Shown: piece after piece, positions 58,500 through 64,000 of the stretch
Layout: each line of letters opens with the position of its first letter
Position numbering within the stretch: position 1 is the first letter of the stretch
DNA from: Paenarthrobacter nitroguajacolicus
GTDB taxonomy: Bacteria; Actinomycetota; Actinomycetes; Actinomycetales; Micrococcaceae
Length of the DNA: 64,000 nt
Assembly (NCBI RefSeq): GCF_029952445.1
Contig: NZ_JAQPPK010000003.1
Location: 62,001 to 126,000 of the forward strand
Reading direction: 5' to 3'
Notes under the pieces: generated by a model
The model's input: only the letters and a program-made list of their open reading frames with translations
Databases searched by the model: none
Told to the model about the DNA's origin: nothing
Position numbers and translations under genes: made by a program

Positions 58500-59537
58500 A
58501 TGGAATCCCTGGACCGGCGCAGTAGCCGGGCACATCGCACGCCCCGGGTGACAGCTGCCATGGTGGCCGCGCTGGCAGGGGTTTCCACGGCCACGGTTTC
58601 CCTTGTGGCCAATGGCAAAACCCAGGGGCGCGTATCCGAGGACAACATTTCCCGGGTCCGCTCCGCCATCGCCGAACTTGGCTACGTCGTTGACAGTATC
58701 GGCAGCTCTCTGGCGCGCGGGGTCAGTTCCATCGTCATCCTGGTGACGCCCGACGTGTCCAACCCGTTCTTCGCCAATGTGATCGCCGGAGTGCGGGAAT
58801 CGCTGGGGGCGGAGTACCAGCTGCTGCTCTCAGTGACCGACGCCGGTGAATCACCGCAGGCTTCAGATGTGCGCAAACTGTTGGCCCTCCGACCGGCCGG
58901 GCTGCTGGTTGGGGCTCCTAGCGCCGGGTTCCTGGAAGAACTTTCCGCGGCTGGTCCGCTGGTGCTGCTGGATGCGCCGGGACTGGAGGCTTTTGCTCCG
59001 TCCGTGAACCTCGACGTCGCCCAGGGTGCGCGTGAGCTTGCCCGGCACCTGGCCGCTTCCGGTCACACCCGAGCCGCCTACGTTGACGGCATCACGGGAA
59101 CCACCACCTTCCAGCTGCGCCGTGAAGCCTTCCTCGACGAAGCTGCTTCCTGCGGGCTGGTGGTCGACGCCGGGCACATCATCAGTACAGCGATCGACGT
59201 CGGTGCTGCCGCCGACGCATTCGCCAAGGCTTGGCCGGGTTGGCAGCGCCAGGGGGTGACCGCCGTCGTCTGCGGTACGGATACGCATGCCTATGGCGTG
59301 CTGCAAGAAGCCCGGGTGGAGGGCGTTCGGATCCCTGAAGAGCTGGCCGTGGCGGGCTTCGACGACCTTCCCTATTCGGCTACCAGCAACCCCAGCCTCA
59401 CCAGCGTGCACCTGCCCGCGACGCCGCTGGGCCGCAAGGCGGGGGAGCAACTCCGGGGTCTCATGGAGGGTTTGCCGCTCAACGAGCCGCACGTGACGCT
59501 GGAGAGTTCGCTGGTGGTCCGGGGATCTACGACGTAG
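58500..59537 (+). CDS. LacI family regulator of the nucleoside/ribose operon
   Basis: A 345-residue regulator with an HTH (VTAAMVAALAGVSTATVSLVANG, about residues 17-39) and a sugar-binding domain beginning SSIVILVTPDVSNPFFANVIAGV; the late stretch is VAGFDDLPYS. The ATG at 58500 was chosen; a frame extension upstream has no family match. It is divergent from the nucleoside hydrolase with two operators between them and probably responds to ribose or a nucleoside. Confidence 0.85.
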   Translation: MESLDRRSSRAHRTPRVTAAMVAALAGVSTATVSLVANGKTQGRVSEDNISRVRSAIAELGYVVDSIGSSLARGVSSIVILVTPDVSNPFFANVIAGVRESLGAEYQLLLSVTDAGESPQASDVRKLLALRPAGLLVGAPSAGFLEELSAAGPLVLLDAPGLEAFAPSVNLDVAQGARELARHLAASGHTRAAYVDGITGTTTFQLRREAFLDEAASCGLVVDAGHIISTAIDVGAAADAFAKAWPGWQRQGVTAVVCGTDTHAYGVLQEARVEGVRIPEELAVAGFDDLPYSATSNPSLTSVHLPATPLGRKAGEQLRGLMEGLPLNEPHVTLESSLVVRGSTT

Positions 59538-59544
59538 CCACGGC

Positions 59545-59898
59545 CTAGCGGATTAACGGGCGGAGTTGCTCATCCGTGACGGGCAGCGAGACGGTGAAAT
59601 AGATCTGGGGAGCGGTCATGTCGCCCCAATCGTCTTTCTTTACCCGAACCGCCGAGGGCGTTACCTCCGCGATCCGCACGCGCAGCCAACCGCCGTCGTC
59701 GAGCCGTAATTCGTGTGGCTCGGCAAGGTAGCGCAAGCCGAGGTCATCAAGGACCTCCTCCGCACTCAACCAGTCCACAACTTCGGTCCGCGGACGGCCC
59801 AAGAGGTCGATGGCGACGAACCCGTCGTCGACGGGCTTCATCCAACCAACATGCTCGCCGTCGTCCGCGCGCCGGTGCTCGATCCAGTCCGATTCCAT
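59545..59898 (-). CDS. Hypothetical protein
   Basis: A 117-residue protein rich in Asp, Glu and Trp. Segments such as GWLRVRIAEVTPSAVRVKKDDWGD look like beta strands, and there are no hydrophobic helices. Homologues are common in Arthrobacter-like genomes but I recognise no function. It ends 7 bp after the convergent LacI gene. Confidence 0.6.
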   Translation of the reverse strand: MESDWIEHRRADDGEHVGWMKPVDDGFVAIDLLGRPRTEVVDWLSAEEVLDDLGLRYLAEPHELRLDDGGWLRVRIAEVTPSAVRVKKDDWGDMTAPQIYFTVSLPVTDEQLRPLIR

Positions 59899-59929
59899 GA
59901 GACCGACCGTAGCATCGGCTTGGAAGTGG

Positions 59930-60556
59930 CTAGTGGATGACCGCCAGCAGGATGCCCACCAACACGAACAAGCAACCGAAAATGCGGTTGAGGATCATCT
60001 GGCCGCGTTGGTCGTGGGTGAACCGCTGGAATGAATGGGCTGCCAAGGCGAAGAAGAACCACATGACCATGATGTCGATCGCCAGGACGGTGGCGGTCAG
60101 CACCACGTATTGCTGCACCAGGGGCTGGTCCGGGCGGATGAACTGGGGCATGAAGGCCAGGAAGAAAACGATCGCTTTGGGGTTCAGCAGGTTCACCCAA
60201 ACACCCCGCTGGAACATGGAAAGTGCGGGCTCGTTCTTCTTGTCATCGACCCGTTCTTTGTCCAGATCGGGTTTGTGCAGGAATTGTCGGATTCCGAGAT
60301 ACACCAGGTAGGCGGCGCCGGCGTAGCGGATGACGTTGAAGATGACCGGCGAGTTGGACACCAGGACGCCAACACCCAGGGCGACGATCAGGATGTGGAT
60401 GACGAGGGCCACCTGTTGGCCCATGATGCCCCAGATGGAACGACGGAACCCCGAGTTGAGCGAGTTGCTCATGGTGAAGATCGCGCCGGCGCCGGGAGTG
60501 AAACTGATGAGGGTGCCGGCGCCTACCAGGGCCAGCCAAAGTGAAAACTGCACCAT
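59930..60556 (-). CDS. LysE family amino acid exporter
   Basis: A 208-residue membrane protein with five or six hydrophobic segments. The opening GAGTLISFTPGAGAIFTMSNSLNSGFRRSIWGIMGQQVAL is the LysE/RhtB signature (the TPGP-like loop and the small/Arg-rich loop). The region GVWVNLLNPKAIVFFLAFMPQF is the second conserved block (NPK). It probably exports amino acids such as lysine, threonine or homoserine lactone; substrate not resolved. Confidence 0.88.
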   Translation of the reverse strand: MVQFSLWLALVGAGTLISFTPGAGAIFTMSNSLNSGFRRSIWGIMGQQVALVIHILIVALGVGVLVSNSPVIFNVIRYAGAAYLVYLGIRQFLHKPDLDKERVDDKKNEPALSMFQRGVWVNLLNPKAIVFFLAFMPQFIRPDQPLVQQYVVLTATVLAIDIMVMWFFFALAAHSFQRFTHDQRGQMILNRIFGCLFVLVGILLAVIH

Positions 60557-60591
60557 GTCAGCTTATGCGGGGGTGGCGGGTGGTCAGGACG

Positions 60592-60690
60592 CGTGCCGCC
60601 ACGACCCACTTTGCCCGCGCTGAGCGGCCGTGGGCGACAGGAACAGGTTGATTCCCGTCGGCTTCGGGTTGAAAGTGGGTCGCGGAGGTG
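60592..60690. repeat. Palindromic repeat R1 (CCGCCACGACCCACTTT family)
   Basis: Left arm CCGCCACGACCCACTTT (60597-60613) and right arm AAAGTGGGTCGCGG (60672-60685) are inverted; the 58-bp interior holds GAGCGGC and other short elements. It is 36 bp upstream of the LysE start. A directly repeated relative, R2, is at 61283-61376, and the two bracket the hypothetical gene at 60751-61206. Confidence 0.75.
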
Positions 60691-60750
60691 TTGTCGACCC
60701 TATGTACGACGCCGGCCGCTGACGTGAAGTGCCCACGGAGGGCATCCGGG

Positions 60751-61206
60751 CTAAGGACAATTGGGCAAGACCGAATGGCGCCAGTGGAGCATGGTCCGAG
60801 GCACCACCATCTCGCTCTGGTCAAAGTACGACTCCAGATTGACCTGCATTTCATGCTCTTCGCCGATGCCGAAATGCCCAAGCAGGTACAAGCCTCGCTC
60901 GCCGGCCCGTTCCCGGAGGCTCTCCACGTCAGCGGCAGAGGGCTGCGCACTCTCAAAGTTATGTGTTCGCCAGAAACCGGGGTACGCGATGGCAAAGTAT
61001 CTGGTTCCATCGGCCGGAAGCACCTCGAGTATGTCGTCAATGAGTGGTTCCTGCCACCCGTCAAATTGAAAACTCGCAATGCCGGCGCTTCTGAAACACA
61101 TGTCAGAGTCGAGGCCGACCACCACGAGCCGGGGGAGCAGAACGCCATTGGGAAGTATGTATGGCCGGGCCAGCACCTGGAAGTCAAAGCCGCTTTGAAT
61201 GATCAT
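60751..61206 (-). CDS. Hypothetical protein between two palindromic repeats
   Basis: A 151-residue protein with no family I recognise. It is rich in beta-strand-like stretches (LLPRLVVVGLDSDMCFRS; LYLLGHFGIGEEHEMQVNLESYF) and has no signal peptide or membrane segment. Only a weak ribosome binding site (AAGG) precedes the ATG. It is flanked by direct repeats R1 and R2, which suggests an inserted or mobile unit. Confidence 0.5.
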   Translation of the reverse strand: MIIQSGFDFQVLARPYILPNGVLLPRLVVVGLDSDMCFRSAGIASFQFDGWQEPLIDDILEVLPADGTRYFAIAYPGFWRTHNFESAQPSAADVESLRERAGERGLYLLGHFGIGEEHEMQVNLESYFDQSEMVVPRTMLHWRHSVLPNCP

Positions 61207-61282
61207 GCCTTGAAGCTACAGCCGTATCGGCATCGAGTGGCGGCGGCAGTAGGCCTATGTGGACAAAGCTGGGACGCGGCCC

Positions 61283-61376
61283 TGTGCCGCCACGACCCAC
61301 TTTGCCCTCGCTGAGCGGCTAAGGCACCCGGAATCGGTTGATTTCAGGGTCGATGGAGCTGAAAGAGGGTCGTGAA
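61283..61376. repeat. Palindromic repeat R2 (CCGCCACGACCCACTTT family)
   Basis: Begins GTGCCGCCACGACCCACTTT, identical to R1 for 22 bases, and ends GAAAGAGGGTCGTGAAGG, an inverted version of its left arm. It overlaps the possible GTG start of dinB (61372). Confidence 0.72.
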
Positions 61377-61398
61377 GGTACAGCCAAGCTCCAACACA

Positions 61399-62490
61399 AT
61401 GAGGCAGACTGATCCCGTGAGCGGAACTCCATGGGTGCTGCACGTCGATCTCGACCAGTTCATTGCGGCGGTCGAGGTACTCAGGCGGCCTGAGCTGGCC
61501 GGCAAGCCGATCATCGTGGGCGGCCGCGGTGACCCCACCGAGCGGGCCGTCGTTTCCACAGCGTCCTACGAAGCCAGGGCGTTTGGCGTCGGGTCCGGAA
61601 TGCCGCTCCGCATCGCAGCCCGGAAAGTCCCGGACGCCATCATCCTGCCCGTCGACCAGGAGGCGTATCTGGCTGCTTCGGAGACCGTGATGGACACCCT
61701 CCGCGAGCAGCCGGGAGCCACGGTGCAAGTGCTCGGTTGGGATGAAGCCTTCGTCGGCATCCAAACCGAGGACCCCGAAGGCTACGCCCGGCGCATTCAG
61801 GCGGCCGTCCTCGAGAACACCCAACTCCATTGCAGCGTAGGCATCGGGGACACCCTGGTCCGGGCCAAGAACGCCACGGATTTTGGCAAACCCGCCGGCA
61901 TCTTCCGCCTGACGAAGGACAACTGGCTGGACGTCATGGGGGACAAGCCCACCATCGGGTTGTGGGGGATCGGCCCCAAGATCTCCAAGCGCCTGGCCAC
62001 CCACGGCATCACCACGGTGAACGAACTCGCCGCCGCGGACCCGGCAAGCCTGGTGCCGGAGTTCGGGCCGAAAATGGGCCCGTGGTACGCGCAACTGGGC
62101 CGTGGCGAGGGGGCCACGGAAGTGGACGACACCCCTTGGGTTGCCCGGGCACATGGCCGCGAGACGACGTTTCAGCAGGACCTTACGGAACCGGACCAGA
62201 TCAGCGAAGCCCTCAAGGAGTTGACTGCCCGCGTTCTTGAGGACGTCGCGGCGGAGGGCCGGCCCGTGGTCGGGCTGACCCTCAAGGTCCGTTACAAACC
62301 CTTCTTCACCAAGACTTACGCCAGGAAAATTCCAGAGACCTATGACCGCGACGAAGTCCTGGCTCAGGCGCTGGACCTCACGGCCAAGATCGAGCCCGAC
62401 CGTCCCATCCGCCTCCTGGGACTGAGGGCAGAAATGTCGATGCCGGAGGAAGCCCGCAAGGGCCACACACCAACGCGGAGCGGTTGGTAG
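61399..62490 (+). CDS. dinB: DNA polymerase IV (Y family)
   Basis: A 363-residue error-prone polymerase. The N-terminal metal-binding HVDLDQFIAAVEVLRRPELAGKPIIVGG (residue about 15) and the second acidic site GWDEAFVG (about 94) fit Y-family enzymes, although the usual S-x-DE has Gly-Trp in place of the Ser-Ile. Later blocks are KNATDFGKPAGIF and LWGIGPKISKRLATHGI (helix-hairpin-helix). The fingers/thumb and little finger are complete. The ATG was used; an upstream GTG at 61372 is possible. No SOS box is clear. Confidence 0.88.
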   Translation: MRQTDPVSGTPWVLHVDLDQFIAAVEVLRRPELAGKPIIVGGRGDPTERAVVSTASYEARAFGVGSGMPLRIAARKVPDAIILPVDQEAYLAASETVMDTLREQPGATVQVLGWDEAFVGIQTEDPEGYARRIQAAVLENTQLHCSVGIGDTLVRAKNATDFGKPAGIFRLTKDNWLDVMGDKPTIGLWGIGPKISKRLATHGITTVNELAAADPASLVPEFGPKMGPWYAQLGRGEGATEVDDTPWVARAHGRETTFQQDLTEPDQISEALKELTARVLEDVAAEGRPVVGLTLKVRYKPFFTKTYARKIPETYDRDEVLAQALDLTAKIEPDRPIRLLGLRAEMSMPEEARKGHTPTRSGW

Positions 62491-62497
62491 GAACGCC

Positions 62498-62560
62498 CGA
62501 CGCCGGCCCGCCGCGTAGCGACGCCGGTCTGCCGCCGACCGACGCCAGTCTGCCGCCTAC
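62498..62560. repeat. Three tandem 21-bp repeats between convergent genes
   Basis: Units at 62498-62518, 62519-62539 and 62540-62560, each beginning CGACGCC and containing CTGCCGCC or CCGCCGC. The third unit includes the stop codon of the aldo/keto reductase. The block is the entire gap between dinB and the reductase. Confidence 0.7.
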
Positions 62561-63540
62561 CAGCGCGGGTGGATCGCTTCGCGGAAGTACCGGTCGTAGA
62601 TCTCGCGTACTCCGTCAGACAGACCCGCCCCAACAACCTTCATGTCCCCAGCCTCCGCATTGGCTGCAGCTTGCTGGGCCGAGCGCGCTCCGGGGATCAC
62701 CGAAGTGACACCGTCCTGGGCGACGATCCAGGCGAGGGCCGCTTGCGGGGTGGTGACGCCGTCGGGAACCAACGAGCTGAACTCCTGCGCTGCCTTGACG
62801 CCTGTGGCGAAGTCCACGCCGGAGAAGGTCTCGCCAACGTCGAAGGCCGCCCCGGAACGGTTGTAGTTACGGTGGTCGTCGGCCGGGAACTGGGTTTCCT
62901 GCGTGTACTTTCCCGAGAGCAGCCCCGACGCCAGAGGCACACGGGCGATGATGCCCACACCGGCTTCCTTCGCTGTGGGGAGGACTTCGTCGAGGGGCTT
63001 CAACCGGAAGGCATTCAGGATGATCTGCACGGAGGCCGTGTTCCCGCGCTTGATCGCTTCCAGGGCCTCGTCCGTGCGTTCCACGCTGACGCCGTAGTTG
63101 CGGATGGCGCCCTCGCTGACCAACGTATCCAGGGCGTCGTACACTTCGGCGTTGCTGTAAACGGAGGTGGGCGGGCAGTGCAACTGGACGAGGTCCAGGG
63201 TGTCCTGTTGGAGGTTGCGCCTGGACCGGTCGGTCCACTCGCGGAAGTTCTTGAGGGTGTAGTTTTCGGGGACCTGGTCCACGCGGCGTCCCATCTTGGT
63301 GGCCACCGTGACGTTCAGGTCCGGGTTGGCGCTGAGGAATTGCCCAATGAACTGCTCGCTGCGCCCGTCGCCGTAAACATCGGCGGTGTCGAAGAACGTG
63401 ACTCCGTGCTCTACCGAGGCTTCCAGGACGGCAAAGGCATCCCCTTCAGTGACGGAACCCCAGTCGGCTCCGAGTTGCCACGTTCCCAGCCCCACGGTTG
63501 AAACGGATCGGCCGGTCCTGCCAAGTATGCGCTGTTCCAT
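62557..63540 (-). CDS. Aldo/keto reductase
   Basis: A 327-residue NADPH-dependent TIM-barrel oxidoreductase. The catalytic tetrad is visible: Asp and Tyr in FDTADVYGDG (residues about 50-57), Lys in ATKMGRR (about 80) and His in VQLHCPP (about 118). The nucleotide phosphate contacts sit in the late VIPGARSAQQAAANAEAG. It is close to AKR11/YajO-like enzymes that reduce aldehydes. Convergent with dinB. Confidence 0.9.
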   Translation of the reverse strand: MEQRILGRTGRSVSTVGLGTWQLGADWGSVTEGDAFAVLEASVEHGVTFFDTADVYGDGRSEQFIGQFLSANPDLNVTVATKMGRRVDQVPENYTLKNFREWTDRSRRNLQQDTLDLVQLHCPPTSVYSNAEVYDALDTLVSEGAIRNYGVSVERTDEALEAIKRGNTASVQIILNAFRLKPLDEVLPTAKEAGVGIIARVPLASGLLSGKYTQETQFPADDHRNYNRSGAAFDVGETFSGVDFATGVKAAQEFSSLVPDGVTTPQAALAWIVAQDGVTSVIPGARSAQQAAANAEAGDMKVVGAGLSDGVREIYDRYFREAIHPRW

Positions 63541-63558
63541 GGTTCCGACTATATGGGG

Positions 63559-64000
63559 TCAGGACCCGGTGGAGTCCAGCTTTGCGACTTTGCCCATCAG
63601 GTACCGCCGCTCCTGCAGGCTGTTGGTTTTCTTGGCCGCGGCCAGAAAGGCCGCGCGGGCTTCCGGCAATGAGCCGGCCATTTCGTACAGGTGCCCCCTG
63701 ACTGCATCCAGCCGGTGGGATCGCCCAAGCGCGGCATCCAGGCCAGCGAGCAGCTCAAGTCCTGCGGCCGGCCCTTTCACCATGGCCACCGCCACGGCAC
63801 GGTTCAACGTCACCACGGGACTGGGAGCGACCGCCTCCAGGACCGTGTAGAGGGCAAGGATCTGCGGCCAATCCGTCCCGGCGTCAGATTGTGCCTCGGC
63901 ATGCACAGCAGCAATCGCGGCCTGCAGTTGGTACGGTCCGGCGGCGCCGCGTCCGAGCACCGAGGACAACAGTGCAATGCCCTCCTCAATCTGCGCCCTG
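63559..64000 (-). CDS. ECF sigma factor, C-terminal part (DUF6596-type, truncated by window edge)
   Basis: The visible 147 residues continue beyond 64000 with an open frame (RAQIEEGIALL before the track start). They match the long C-terminal extension of DUF6596/ECF42-like sigma factors: GPYQLQAAIAAVHAEAQ, TDWPQILALYTVLE, PSPVVTLNRAVAVAM and HRLDAVRGHLYEMAG, a TPR-like helical repeat. In that group the sigma factor usually sits beside a YCII/DGPF-domain gene, which would lie outside the window to the right. The promoter-binding domains are not visible here. Confidence 0.85.
   Translation of the reverse strand, partial: RAQIEEGIALLSSVLGRGAAGPYQLQAAIAAVHAEAQSDAGTDWPQILALYTVLEAVAPSPVVTLNRAVAVAMVKGPAAGLELLAGLDAALGRSHRLDAVRGHLYEMAGSLPEARAAFLAAAKKTNSLQERRYLMGKVAKLDSTGS

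Overview
The window is chromosomal DNA of a high-GC Gram-positive bacterium, most probably Arthrobacter, Paenarthrobacter or a close Micrococcaceae relative. The evidence is the high G+C at third codon positions, frequent GTG and TTG starts, a SAM-IV riboswitch, a DtxR/IdeR-type iron box, a 191-residue actinobacterial-type dCTP deaminase, and a CDS order with many short overlaps (ATGA, TAATG). No phage, integrase or transposase gene was seen. The species call is inference from gene content.

Layout. 1-0.95 kb: two small hypothetical genes and a truncated haemoglobin. 1.3-7.4 kb: a LacI-controlled carbohydrate module (Gfo/Idh/MocA dehydrogenase, DUF993 protein, two xylose-isomerase-like TIM barrels, alpha/beta hydrolase) with matching GCGC-centred operators at two promoters. 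7.5-12.1 kb: GNAT, ArsR plus NAD-dependent epimerase-like protein with paired operators, LysR plus MFS exporter, tRNA-Gly(TCC). 12.2-17 kb: two secreted proteins (an M15/VanY peptidase and a CAP/SCP protein) that share a C-terminal FG-GAP/VCBS-like module, an SRPBCC protein and dcd. 17-18.3 kb: a DUF559-like gene bracketed by palindromic repeats. 18.3-28 kb: a KhtTU-like antiporter pair, an MFS protein and a six-gene Mrp Na+/H+ antiporter operon (MrpA and MrpB fused). 28-32.4 kb: DUF4235, Nudix, and a TPP riboswitch with the ykoEDC ECF transporter. 32.4-36 kb: an iron-box divergon (AlcB/DesC-like acyltransferase, penicillin-acylase-family protein, siderophore-interacting flavoprotein). 36-39.6 kb: a MurA homologue fused to an XRE helix-turn-helix, a GCS2 ligase and a membrane protein. 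39.6-45.7 kb: a SAM-IV-controlled DUF1737-rhodanese-metZ operon, divergent from a coupled three-gene operon (LLM flavin monooxygenase, HAL-family lyase with a broken MIO motif, cysteine-synthase-like enzyme). 45.7-49.5 kb: tandem repeats, AhpD-like protein, a duplicated 198-bp repeat, amino-acid permease, pabC. 49.5-54.9 kb: cardiolipin synthase, a P-loop kinase/PabB fusion, a low-MW phosphatase, a TetR-controlled small membrane protein. 54.9-59.5 kb: ribonucleoside use (ribokinase, MFS, nucleoside hydrolase, LacI). 59.5-64 kb: hypothetical proteins, LysE exporter, dinB, aldo/keto reductase and the C-terminal part of an ECF sigma factor cut by the window edge.

The most interesting candidate system is the 41.7-45.7 kb operon. 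It combines an NtaA/SnaA/DszA-type monooxygenase, a HAL-fold lyase that appears unable to form the MIO cofactor, and a PLP sulfhydrylase, next to a methionine-biosynthesis operon. It looks like an uncharacterised route for recovering sulfur or nitrogen from an organic compound. Other items worth attention are the kinase-PabB fusion, the HTH-MurA fusion, the orphan iron-regulated siderophore-modification divergon, and several families of intergenic palindromic and tandem repeats.
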